Below, one piece after another: positions 12,529-23,512 of a DNA stretch of 64,000 nt. Within the stretch, counting starts at the first letter, position 1. Each line of letters begins with the position of its first letter. The stretch covers positions 15,130,301 to 15,194,300 of the forward strand of contig CM066325.1 in NCBI GenBank assembly GCA_033807775.1. The letters are read 5' to 3'. The DNA is from Saussurea involucrata (lineage: Eukaryota > Streptophyta > Magnoliopsida > Asterales > Asteraceae). The position numbers were made by a program, and so were the translations under genes. Under the pieces are notes generated by a model. That model made no database searches. It was not told the DNA's origin and saw nothing but the letters and a program-made list of their open reading frames with translations.

Positions 12529-12788
12529 GTTCATATATGAATTAGTTAAAAAAGTGTATATGTGAATTACAAAGGTTCATATATAAACGTATAGTTCATA
12601 TGTGAATCACACAGATTCATATATGAACTCAGCCCGTGTATTTTTTACGAAACTACCCCTCTATCTTGTGCATACCACACGAGTAATTATCCGTTACTTC
12701 TCGGTCAAAGCCGCCGATCTTGACCGAATAAATGGTCAAGATCACTTCTCTATTTCTCTAAATATTTGGACTTCTCTATTGAACCCTT

Positions 12789-12822
<34 letters not shown>

Positions 12823-13713
12823 AAAAACCAAGGTGAATGATGTGACACAATGTGGTTTGAGAATTGCTCAAGTTTTGGATTGTGGTTGAAATTGGTTGTT
12901 CCACATTGGTGAGGAAGTGAAAAATTAGAAGAGAAAATGACTATATAAAGGAAAATATGACAACTTGAAATCTTAAATGTTAGTCAAAATTTTAATCCAA
13001 TTTTGGGTTAAAAAGTTAGTATTTATTTACATTACAAAATATTTCACCTAATAGTAAAAAAAATTATTTTCATTATATATATATATAATAAACTCACAAA
13101 GAATGGGGTGACATTCTAAGGAATGAGTAGTATTCATTTCTTGCGTTGTGCTTGAATTTTGTATACCCCACATTGGTGGAGAGATGAAAAATTGACAATG
13201 AATTGTTGGTATATGAAGGGAAGTTGAGATGCCTTTGTGGCAACTCATTGGGTTAGCCTCTTGGCCAAACCTGTAAATTCACATGGTTGGTTTATTTTGG
13301 TAACTCGATTTGGTTCATTTTTGCCGACCGGGTTGGCTCATTTTAACCATACTAATTAAAATTTCATTATAAGATTTAAGTAATTTAAAATCTTGAAGTA
13401 TAATGTGATTTTAGTTTTCGCACATTGAATACTTTAGTTTGATCATTCCTTTAAAAATGTAAAAGTTAGTTAGCTAAATGACTTTTGCAAAACAAGCCTA
13501 TTTATATTAAATCTGTATGATATTAAACAATGATTAAAGGGATACGATGTGGCATTACGAGGGTAAAGTACTTTAAAATTTTGGCATAATGTGATTTTGG
13601 TTATCCTATATTAATGAGACATCTTTAGTGAAGAATTGATGTGTGTATATGAAAGTATGACGTTTTTCTTCGAATATATATATATATATATGTGTATGTA
13701 TGTATGTAGGGTC

Positions 13714-13963
13714 GGGTTCAAATGAGGAGCGCATCAAAACGTGAGAACGTGAGGAGCACCGTTCATGTACAAAATCACATGTGATTCACAACACAAACCG
13801 CGGGACAAGCCGCGCGCTTTTGCAAACCGCGTAACAAACCGCGCGTGTCCAAAATGTTAATCACATATGATTTTTAGTCCTTGTGTTGTGAATCACATGT
13901 GATTTTGTACATGGACGGTGCTCCTCACGTTCTCACGTTTTGATGCGCTCCTCACATGAACCC
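13714..13963. mobile_element. Foldback MITE with nearly perfect arms
   Basis: GGGTTCAAATGAGGAGCGC at 13714 pairs with GCGCTCCTCACATGAACCC ending at 13963. The arms of about 85-100 bp are almost identical and enclose a short GC-rich centre with CCGCG repeats. It is embedded in a run of TATG/TA repeats that hides the target duplication. Confidence 0.85.
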
Positions 13964-13975
13964 TCCTCTATGTAT

Positions 13976-14012
<37 letters not shown>

Positions 14013-14343
14013 GGGGTGGTATCGGGTACAAACCAACTAGTTTGCACAAACCCGTACAAACTCAATCTACCTTCATGAATTTGCAATTTTTTTAATTTGG
14101 CTTCATGAATCTATATTTTGGCTTCATGAATATAAAATTTGGCTCCATAACTTTTTATTTATTTATTTATAAGGGTATTTTAGGGCTCCACCGGAAAATA
14201 TAGATTCATGAAGCCAAATTATATATTCATGAAGTCAAATTTTATATTCATGAAGCCAAATTAAAAAAATTGCAAATTCATGAAGGTAGATTGAGTTTGT
14301 ACGGGTTTGTACAAACTAGTTGGTTTGTATTTGATACCCAGCC
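14013..14343. mobile_element. Foldback MITE rich in TTCATGAA
   Basis: Left 'ggtatcgggtacaaaccaac' and right 'gttggtttgtatttgatacc' are inverted, and the arms of about 140 bp contain repeated 'ggcttcatgaat' blocks. It lies between two (TA)n runs, suggesting insertion at TA. Non-coding. Confidence 0.8.
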
Positions 14344-14557
14344 TATATATATATATATATTTAAACGAAATTCCAAGGATGATGATATGTCAACATGAGA
14401 TTTGAGTAATTTTCAAATCCTGAAATGATCCCACATCTCTATATATATTTAAAAGAAAAACCAATGATGATGAAATGGCAACATGAGATTTGAGTAATCC
14501 TTAAATCCTGAAATGTGGGTGAATTTCATCATCCCACATTGATAAGAAGATGAAAGT

Positions 14558-14816
14558 TAGGGGTGCTCAAAAACCCAACCAATTCGACCAACCCGACCAA
14601 CCCAACCCAACCCGACGTGAAATAACCCAACCCGAAACAACCCGATGTCCAATCGAGTTGTAAAATCTTCAAACCGTATGTATTGGGTTGATATCGGGTT
14701 ACGAGAATTTGAACCCAACCCAACCCGATGAACCCGATATACTTTTATTTTTTGAATTTAATATGATTGTTAAGTCTCTATTAATATGTACATTACGGTT
14801 ACACCTTTACGTATCC

Positions 14817-14848
<32 letters not shown>

Positions 14849-15266
14849 CTCTTATCCATCTCTATATAACTTCTTCACACACACAAACATATATATATAT
14901 ATAGTAAATGTTGACATATATATGCAAATTAAGAAAAACAGTTGAAGGCGATGTGTTTAAGATTTAAGAAATATGTCAATTGGAGACGTCGAGTTATTTG
15001 ATTATATTTGGTTTAACATTTTTATACGTAGTATGAATCATCGATTGTTTTTTAAAGACATGTTTCCTTTATTTTTATGTTTCTAATTTTGATTTTACCT
15101 TGTTTAAACACAACCCGATTAACCCGACCAACCCGAACGGGTTGGGTTGGGTTAAGTTGTACCTTTGTTTGGGTTGGGTTGGGTTGAAATTTTTTCAAAC
15201 CGCCAACATTGGGTTGATGTGTCGAAATGCTTTCAACCCGATCAACGCAACCCGTGAACACCCCTA
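14558..15266. mobile_element. hAT-like MITE with AACCCG-rich interior
   Basis: Ends TAGGGGTG and CACCCCTA are perfect inverted repeats, flanked by the 8-bp duplication ATGAAAGT (14550-14557 and 15267-15274). An 8-bp duplication is the hAT hallmark. The interior has AACCCAACCCGA-type runs at both ends in inverted orientation and AT-rich sequence in the middle. No transposase is present. It interrupts a unit of the surrounding array: the unit resumes after 15266. Confidence 0.9.
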
Positions 15267-17831
15267 ATGAAAGTTTTGAAGTAGGAAGTGAGTATAAGAA
15301 ATGAGGGATGGATGTTTTTGAGTAAACTCAGGTGATTGGCTCAATTTAGTTTACCTTATTTTGCATCATCCCATATTGGTTTGAAAATGCAACTTTTGAA
15401 AATTGAAATGAGTATAAGAAAGGAAGGGTGGATGTATTTGTGTCAACTCATGTACTTGACTCAATTTAGCCTACCCTATTTTGCAAAAGCTTTTTGAGGT
15501 GGCACTATGAGAATTTAGTATTTTCAAATGATGGATTGTGGTTGAGTTTAAGTTGTCCCACATTGGTAAAAAGTTAAAAAATTAGAAGTGGGTATAAGAA
15601 ATGAGGATGAGTGGTTTTGTGTCAAGTCATTGGGTTGTCTTAATTTAGTGACCTTTTTTTAAAAATATGTAAAAATAAAACCTAAAAGAAGATCCAAAAG
15701 GAATTGATGTGGAAATCATAAGAGTTGAGTATTGATGTATTTGTGAATTGTGGTTGGATTTTAGATATATCACATTGGTGAGAGGTTGAAAAGTTGGAGT
15801 AGAGTGATATGTATAAAAGAGAATGATAGAATGTCAGTTGTGTCATCTTATGAAGTTTGAGTCATAGGGTTATCTTATTTGGATGACCCTATTTTTGCAA
15901 AACAAATCTTATTAAAAAATAAAAAAAAATAAAAAGTTAGTCGTGGTTGTTTTTTATATATCACACATCAATCAATCAAAATATTTATATATATAAAAGT
16001 AAAACCTTAAGATGATGACATGACACAATGAAAATCAAGTATTCATCAAATGGTGAATTGTTGATTCTTCATTGTCCCATATTGGTGACAAAAGTGAAAA
16101 GTTGGAAGTGTAAGTGACTATATAAAGAATAAGATATGGCTTCAAGGTTGATCTTAAATTTGATTCACTTTTTGGTTAAATAGTTATTTCTTATATCATG
16201 ACAAAACATTTCATGTAATAGTTAAACACTTCATGTAATAGTTAAACATTTTATGTCTTTAAATAGATAAAGGAAAACTCAAAAGGTAATGAGTTGGCAC
16301 CATGAGAGTTGAGTATTCTCAAATAGTGAATTGTGATTTTGTTGTAACTATCCCACATTGGTGAGAAGTTGAAACATTGGAATAAAGATGTGTGTATAAA
16401 AAAGTTAGATGTGATGATATTGTGTCAATTCTCATAGAGTTGTCTTACTTTGGAACAACCAAAGGCATTTGAGGTGACATTTTGATAATGAAGTATATTC
16501 TCGATTGTGGTTGAGATTAAGTTGTCCCACATTGGTGAATAATTGAAAGATTGAAATAATTAAGGTTGTATAAGAAAGGAGGATGAGATGTCTGTGTGTC
16601 AACGCATACTTATAAGGTTGTCTTATTTTGAGTAACCCTCATTTTGCAAAAAAAACATATAAAAATCAACGTATAAAAATCAACTGGGAAAATTGATCAT
16701 ATATATATATATATATGTATATATATTGGAACAATGGTAAGATTTGAGTATTCTCAAATATTGAATTGTGGATGAGTTTTAATTATCCCACGTTGGTGGT
16801 AAGAGTCAGATATTAGAAGATGAAAGTATATATAATTAGAAGGTGTCATGCAAAATTAAAACGAGGTTGATGATTGTTGGAATAAAGTTTGATTATACAA
16901 ATACCAATAAATATATTTATATAAAACAAAGATGTAACATGTCATGACATGACATGAAGCCATAAGATTTTAGTACTATCAAATAGTGAATTGTGATATA
17001 TTTTGAGAGTGTTTATAATAAAGAAAGATTAATGATTGTTAAACAAAGTTTGTTTACAAAAACAATTAAACAATCAATAAGTTACGACCCAAAAGACATA
17101 AGATTTTAGTATTGTTAAATATTGAATAAAACAATGTATCTATATATATATAAGAAATAACCAAAAGAATTTGAGGTATCATTGTGAAACATCTTTTGAC
17201 CAATACCTCAATAGATATTTTACAAAACATAACATAAATATTTATATAACATATATATATATATATAAATCTTTATATTTTCTATCTTTTTTATTTTATA
17301 TGTGTAAGAGAAATAACCAAAGGCATTTGAAGTGATATTGTAAGATTTTTTATTCTCAAATCTTGCATTGTGGTATTGTTTTAGTCATCCCACGTTGATG
17401 AATGAATGCTAGATTGGAGAATGAAATGGACTACAAGAAATGATGAAGGAAAGTTGTATATAAATTTGAAATGAGTTTGGTAATCCCCCATTGATAAGAA
17501 GATTAACATTTTTATGAAACATGTTAACATATATTGGCAATAGGATAGGATTTATGTTTGTGGCAACTCATAGAGTTCAGTAATTTTAGTTAAACCTTTT
17601 TTGAAAAAATAGTCATATGGTTGTGCGGTGTGTCGTTTGAGTTTTAAACAGTATAACTACAAAATTATTAACAATAAATCTCAATTTATTTGTAACAACA
17701 AATGGTAATCAGTAGATGAAAATGAACCACTTATGGAAATGCATTTTTCGTTTTAAATCGTATTTTATTAGTATTAAACGAAGAATTACCTTTTATCTTA
17801 ATGTGGTCAAGTAATTTTTTAAAATATTTTT

Positions 17832-17862
17832 CGCTACCGCGCAACGCACGGACGCATACTAG
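17832..17862 (+). other. Helitron-like 3' terminus
   Basis: CCGCGCAACGCACGG can form a short hairpin with one mismatch and is followed 8 bases later by CTAG and then T. A hairpin about 10 bases before CTRR, next to a T target base, is the Helitron 3' signature. The matching 5' TC end was not identified with confidence. Confidence 0.6.
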
Positions 17863-18156
17863 TAATATAAAGTAGAAAAATCAAAAAATAAATAATAAAA
17901 TAAAAAATGAAAATGCACTTAATTTAACCAACCGAAATACAAACCACAATGATTATTCATATAGTAAATAAAGACCAATAATAGAAAATAAAATTATGAA
18001 CAAACTACATGGATGAAAATCTTAATGATGTGTTTGATCTCATAAATAATTTAATCATGTTGTTATCAAATAATTATACCGTTATAAATTGTTTTATTAA
18101 AAAAATCATGTCATTGTTTTAACCAAGTTTGATATGTCAATTCCAATCCAACACTT

Positions 18157-18430
18157 GCGTTTGGTACGCAGACTGGATGGGACGGGACGGGACAAAAAAA
18201 TAGTCCAATGTTTGGTATGTCATGGGACAAAAATCAGATGGGACAACATGGGACAAAAACAAGTTTTCATGGGACAAAACTTAAGATTTTTGTTTCACCA
18301 AAATAAGTGGAACAACATGGGACTAAAACATAAGATTACTAAAATACCTTTTTTTCCAACGTAACCTAGATTAAAATTATCTCCTCCCGTCCAGTTCCAT
18401 CCCGTTTCATCTAGTCTGCGTACCAAACGC
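18157..18430. mobile_element. Small TIR element (MITE)
   Basis: GCGTTTGGTACGCAGACT at 18157 is repeated inverted as AGTCTGCGTACCAAACGC ending at 18430. The interior has several TGGGACAAAA and GGGACGGGAC blocks. It is 274 bp and non-coding; the open frame across it is chance. Target duplication unclear. Confidence 0.8.
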
Positions 18431-20035
18431 TACCTAAGATCTCTTATGAAGGTCCATTTTCTTCCTTGTCTACAAGTGACACTTGCAAAGTTGCACGTTA
18501 AGGTCTCTTTCTATGGACCATTTTTTGGTGAACATCGCAACCCCGTTTTTCATAATATACATCGATTTCATTAAAGTCATGTATGAGACATAAGAAAAAA
18601 CAAAATATCTCGTTTGACTAAGCCATTACACAAAGTCAAAACAACTAATATGATTAGTCATTGACCCGACTTGTCATAATCTTCTCGTTGCCTCACATTC
18701 CTATTGTTAGTATTTTTCTATATATATTAATCATACACTCGATTAATTATTGTCCAATGAAAAACCGAAAATATGTAGAAATAAGATGAAACAGAATATT
18801 TAAAGGAAACGAATTCAAATAAACAAAGAACCGCTGAGGTAAACAGAATTTCCGTCTGTTCCCAGGGTGCTTAAATATTCTTTATTGAAAAACCAGTACA
18901 ACTCACAAATGTAAACTACTAAAGATAAACAAGTTTAATTTCTACTTTGCAACAATTTGACACATATATAAATCACCCTTCTAATATATTTATTATTTAA
19001 TTAAAAAAATTCATCTACTAAACCCATTTGACATTAGGCATGGGATCATGTGAGAAGTGTTATTTTTGGTCGGAAGTGTCACTTTTTGGTAAGAAGTATT
19101 TTTAAATCGTTATGAATTGCGGCTTAAAAAGGAATTGATCCAGTGCATCTCATCCTAATGTTCGTCCATTTATCATCGAACGGTTGATAACTACTTCTCA
19201 CGCTTCTCGCCAAATTTGACACTTATCACCGGAACCCAACCCTTTTGACATTAACTTTAAATAGGTTGTAATGGGTTTAAATAGTATTATAATCTCGCAT
19301 CAAAAGGCTAAAACTCATCCAAGTTATGAATCCCTAGTTCTTGCTTAAAAGTGGTGATAGATAGGTAAGACATGATTTGATATGTGATATTTTGTGTTCA
19401 TGTGTGAAATCTTTGTTCTGATTTGGATATATTTTAGAAAATGTTGGTTTTTATGATTATGTCCTTACATTGATGAGCTCTCAAAAACTGGTGGTGCTAT
19501 AAAGAAGTTTATTAACCCCAAGTAACTTATCTCTTACTCATCTTTCTTGGCTTTTTGATACATAATCTTTCTTCCAGTTTTACCAATATATGATCATGAG
19601 GCCATGATAGTTTGATAATTTTCCTTACAAGCATAAGATAGTAGCTGCTGATGCACTTATAATTCTTGACTATCAAATACAGAAGCTAAATTAAAAATAC
19701 CAGTATCGTACCTTGATTGAGGTTTGAATTTGTTCTGCTGATCGAGTTTGAATAGATCTGGAAGAGAGCAGAGCAAAGCAAATGCAGAAGCTAAATTAAA
19801 TTAGCAAATCAATCAATCAATCAGCAACAAAATATGCAATCAAACTACCACGAAGAGATATATAATTGTTCTTTTATGTTTAATCGATTCTACAAGTTAA
19901 AATCGGTATCCATGGCTAACAAATGGCATGGAACTTGAGGCTAATTCTAACCACAATTCCTGTAAATAGCTCTTAAACGGAATTCGATTCCTAAGACAGT
20001 TATTCGCAGCAAATAAAGCTAAATTCTACATCTTA
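18431..20035. other. AT-rich non-coding stretch, no gene seen
   Basis: No open frame, RNA gene or clear repeat structure. A weak inverted pairing occurs around 19060-19220 ('gagaagtg' and 'cacttctc' types). It could be intergenic DNA or a long intron of the bHLH gene whose first exon lies upstream on the - strand. Confidence 0.4.
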
Positions 20036-20255
20036 GGGGGTGTTTGGGATTGCTTATCAAAATCACGTCCGCGTTTCAGCTTCTCAAAAAAGCGCGGTGT
20101 GGAAAAGTAGGTCGCATCATACTTCTCACAAAATCGCGTTTCTCCGGCGAAGGAACGCAAAACGCAGTTTTCTATCTGGAATCCAAACACTAAAGCGCGG
20201 TGAACGAACGCGAAACGGAGAAACGCGAGGTGGAAACGCAATCCCAAACACCCTC
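20036..20255. mobile_element. Tourist-like MITE, TSD TTA
   Basis: Ends GGGGGTGTTTGGGATTGC and GCAATCCCAAACACCCTC are inverted repeats, flanked by TTA at 20033-20035 and 20256-20258. It is 220 bp and non-coding, rich in CGCGTTT/AAACGCG palindromes. A 3-bp TWA duplication and GTTTGGGA ends fit PIF/Harbinger-derived MITEs. Confidence 0.85.
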
Positions 20256-21383
20256 TTAGTAACCTAAAAGCAGCATGAACACTTTTTATATTATTCACAA
20301 TTGTAAAATGAGGAGAGGCTGATTTTTTCTTCATTTCAGTCTTATTTTCAAGATACTTCTGTTTTCATTTTAAGCGCCCTGTATTTTCCAGCATGTTTGC
20401 AAGTAGATCGTTGAACACATGTTTCTGTTATTTGACCAGCATGTTTGCAAGTAGATCTGCACTTGAAATTTAATGAACTCATTTTTAGCATTAGGGGGCC
20501 AACATCTTGTGAACGCCATGTCCAGATAATTATAGGATTTCAAGCAAACTTTTGGCATACCTGAATTTGTTATTATATGATTCAACCGACAATTTCATCT
20601 AATTGAACAAATTAAACACCTGATATCACAAATCGAAACAAGAACAAAGAAAAATACCAAGTAGAAACTACGAATTACCTGGAGAGACTGGATTGATTTC
20701 AGGGAGATAAAGGAGTAAGGGATTTCAAGCAATCGACTCTGATCGACCGCTGTCCAGAGAATAACAAAACTTTTGACTCTGATCGGTCGCTGTGGAGATT
20801 GGAGCTCGGAAGAGATATGGAAATTGAAGCTCGACAGAGAAAGAGATTGGAAAGGATGAAGCGATTAGGGCGAGACCGAGAGAATATGAAATCCCACGGG
20901 ATTTGGATTTGAAATCCCAACTCTTCTCAAAGGATTTCCAAATCCATCAGGTAATGGATTTAAAAAAAGTCAAAGGATTTAAAATTCAGTCAATATATTC
21001 CATTCCTTCAAACCAAACATAGGATTGGAATGGATTTGAAATTCAAATCCTTCCAATTCCAATCCATTCCCACAAACCAAACACGCCCTAAAGAAATTGA
21101 AATTATGATTTGGGTTGATCTTGAAACCTCAGATTTTCCGTAACCTGATGTTCCCCATTTCCACTTTCAATCTCTTCACATCATATTGGAATTCTTATTC
21201 ATGCATACCCATGAGAGCAATCGCTAACAAAAATCTACAACTCTCACTCCAAATTAAACCCTTTTAAATTTGAACACAAACCCATACCAAAAAAGTGTAT
21301 GTACGTATCTATATCCACACATACATACAGATGTATATAAAAAGTATATACACATACACGACTCCGGTGCCTCCATCACAACC
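20256..21383. other. Non-coding stretch upstream of the oleosin-like fragment
   Basis: Contains a 21-base direct repeat (CAGCATGTTTGCAAGTAGATC near 20389 and 20439) and, at 20890-21090, phrases of ATTTGGAAATCC inverted among themselves and ending CCAAACACGCCC, probably one end of a decayed TIR element. A TATA-like TATATAAAAAG lies near 21333, about 50 bases before the next ATG. Confidence 0.4.
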
Positions 21384-21530
21384 ATGGCAACGCACCACAT
21401 AAACCACCAACATTATGATCAGCTGACCAAGACCATCATCGTCGTAACTGTGACTGGATCCTTGTTGATGTTGTCGGGGCTGTTACTTACTGCCATGGTC
21501 GATTGGTCAAAGATTTTGAAACATAATTGA
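21384..21530 (+). pseudogene. Oleosin-like N-terminal fragment, truncated
   Basis: The frame has 48 codons from ATG 21384. Residues 12-37 (start DQLTKTIIVVTVTGSLLML, then SGLLLTA) resemble the beginning of the oleosin hydrophobic hairpin, where a Thr/Lys-led entry is followed by a GGSLLVLSGLTLAG-like stretch. Oleosins coat seed oil bodies and need about 70 hydrophobic residues with a central proline knot. Here the hydrophobic part stops after about 22 residues and a short unrelated tail (DWSKILKHN) leads to a stop. A TATA-like element lies upstream. The family call rests on pattern memory of one segment. It could instead be an unrelated single-pass membrane micro-protein. Confidence 0.4.
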
Positions 21531-22567
21531 TGGATAATGGGGTTTTCAAACTTACAACATCGAGTGTTCTTAGTTTTTAACTTGTAATTTGTACAACTTG
21601 TAATTAAAAAAGAAAATTAGAAATTTATGAGACACAATATCATTCATGGTATTATTTTGAGTATCCACACAATACAGCGGGGAACTTGAACCTTCAATTT
21701 TATATTGTAACCCCTCAACTCTCAGCATTCTGTTTTGCATATCCCATATCTGTACATGCAAATGCAAAAGCAAAGGTAAAGTACAATAAAAAGGTATTCT
21801 AAACATAAACAAAATTGTAACTCATTATTACCCTCGAAGAACTGAATTGAGGGTGAAGTATCATTATAAGAAGCAGAATGGGATAAGTAGAACCAAAACA
21901 CCAACAATTGTAACTTGAATATAAATAATCCACACGTTTAAAAACATTTCCAAATGCAGAATGATCGAATAATGTCTAAATATCAGTGCGATAGAATGGA
22001 ACTCACTGGCCATATATAACGTCTAAATAGTCCAAAGATCCAACTCGACCTGTGTTCGAAATCTGTCTGCATCCAATAAACACCCAAGTGAAGATATAAG
22101 CATAACAAATACAAATCATAAACAAACAAGTCACTGAGATGATGGAACTCACTGGTTCTCTGCGATACATAGAATGTGTATATAGTCCAAGAGACACATA
22201 GAGAGAAGGGAAGCAGATGCTGAAAGAGACAAGCTCTTGAAGTTTGTAGTATAATAAGCTAATTGCAAGCAATATGAAAATAAAAATTAATTAGTTGTAT
22301 AATAGAAACTTAATCCCTGAAGAAATGAAAATGAAATTGCAGCTGTGTTACATCGCTTTTCATTTCACTCCCATGGATGAAGAAACCCTAACCCCATCTA
22401 CAGAGATGAAAAAGAAGACCAGTTTAAAAACATGATCGAAACTAACCTTAAAAATCCACGATACAAACAAAAATTGGCTTTGATTCTTCCGACTTCAGCT
22501 TGATATTGATATCTTTACACTGCTCAAACAAATCACGCCTTGCTCTTATTTCTTTATGTTTACACAC
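21531..22567. other. Non-coding stretch; no further bHLH exons seen
   Basis: This lies directly downstream (on the - strand) of the bHLH first exon, where later exons would be expected. I find no frame resembling a basic-helix-loop-helix. A partial duplication of GAATGGAACTCACTGG occurs near 21994 and 22143. Confidence 0.4.
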
Positions 22568-22923
22568 CCTGCAAATACAACCGGGTTATTATTATAAACA
22601 TTTTGCTGAGATTGATCGTGGTTTCGATAAATCACTTGTTCCTGCTTCATTGAATCCACTAAGTGAGGCTCGTTTCCCCGAATTTGACCTAGATTCTGAC
22701 GAGGGCTTGAATTATGACCACCACCATCGCTGGACATGAATCTCAATAAACCTCGTTCCATTTCGGGGCTTGAAACCCAAGGGTTGAAAAACGGGTCAAT
22801 ATCATACATACCACTGCTCATCATATTTGAGAAATACGAACTCGGCGCTGATCTGTATCGCGTCAAACCAGAGTTCATGATTTGTTGCCGTTGCTGAAGT
22901 TGATGATGGAGATCTGAATCCAT
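22568..22923 (-). CDS. First coding exon of an FBH/bHLH130-type transcription factor (partial)
   Basis: ATG at 22923 opens a frame whose first ~65 residues match the N terminus of plant FLOWERING BHLH proteins (bHLH122/128/130 group): a Gln-rich start, the hallmark MNSGLTRYRSAPSSYFSNM at residues 16-34, and SPEMERGLLRFMSSDGG at 52-68. Family members bind E-boxes and, in Arabidopsis, activate CONSTANS or regulate drought and guard-cell genes. The exon ends at 22568 with GCAGG before a GTGTGT donor, giving 118 codons plus two bases. The DNA-binding bHLH region, normally coded by later exons, is not found in the next 4 kb. A 5' UTR intron (CCAG/GTAATAAAACC near 23110) may precede the ATG. Either the gene has a very long intron, or only this part was left or copied here. 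Confidence 0.72.
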
Positions 22924-23512
22924 TAAAACCCCAGAAATTGCAAATTTCCAACAACAATCTATACGATTTTTCTTCGCTAGAAACCTTAAATTATATCTTA
23001 TAATCACAGACAAACACAGAAACAAAATTAAAGTAACTTCTCATGAAGAAAACCAAAACCAAACTCGATTGCAACGAAGGAAAAATTAGGATTAGGGTTT
23101 TATTACCTGGTTCTAGGAGTTATCCGGCTTCTCAAATACATTCTTGTTCTATCCACCGGAAGATGATAATGGTGATTAATCGATTACATAAATTGCTACC
23201 GGGAGAAGATTGAGGATGAGAAGTCGTTAACACAAGGTTTATGTAAACGGAGAGAAATTTGAGGAGAACGTGGGATATGGAAAATGGAGAGGGAGGATCT
23301 GAAGAAGGAGGCGCAGAGGTTGGATGCTTGATAAAGTTGTACCATAGCCTATTATCTTAAAATTTTCAAAAAAACTGTAGAGGGAGGAGAGAAATTTATG
23401 CAAGACGTGGAAGACAGATCGTGGAGGAGTAAACCTGATTTCCAAAGATTGTACATTCTGCTTAGGCCATCCGCAAAGCAAGCCACATCAGCTAAGCCCT
23501 CAAGCTCTCTAA

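Larger units (their letters stand above)
2724..12785. mobile_element. TIR element with TTCATATATGAA repeats, split by the LARD
   Basis: Positions 2724-2795 (GGTTCAATAGAGAAGTCC onward) reappear in reverse complement at 12714-12785, giving terminal inverted repeats of about 72 bp. Inside, 2895-3186 and 12529-12640 are filled with about a dozen spaced copies of the palindrome TTCATATATGAA and variants. The LTR element at 3187-12528 interrupts it. Without that insertion the element would be about 715 bp and non-coding. The superfamily is not clear and no convincing outer target duplication was found. Confidence 0.75.
12786..17862 (+). repeat. Array of degenerate ~300-bp units with TCCCACATTGG boxes
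   Basis: About a dozen diverged units follow one another. A typical unit has an AT run, 'aaaacc', 'gatgatgtggcaacatgag', 'gagtattctcaaat', 'tgaattgtggttgag', a TCCCACATTGG box, 'gaaaaattggaag', a TATA-like TATAAG/TATAAA, then 'gtgtcaactcat' and 'ttttgcaaaa'. Boxes are seen near 12900, 13167, 14429, 14532, 15369, 15556, 15769, 16075, 16351, 16525, 16786 and 17388. TATA-like sites follow near 12954, 15413, 15593, 15810, 16121, 16395 and 16569. No coding frame is present. Two inverted-repeat elements and a hAT element have inserted between units. The array ends at a Helitron-like 3' terminus, so it may be Helitron-borne. Confidence 0.7.

Noticed and set aside
14700..15180. Telomere-like AACCC repeats
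   Set aside because: The words are AACCCG/AACCCA mixtures inside hAT-type MITEs, not the plant telomere TTTAGGG array.
12786..17862. A cluster of U-snRNA genes
   Set aside because: Promoter-like boxes are present but I find no U1, U2, U5 or U6 sequence downstream of any of them.
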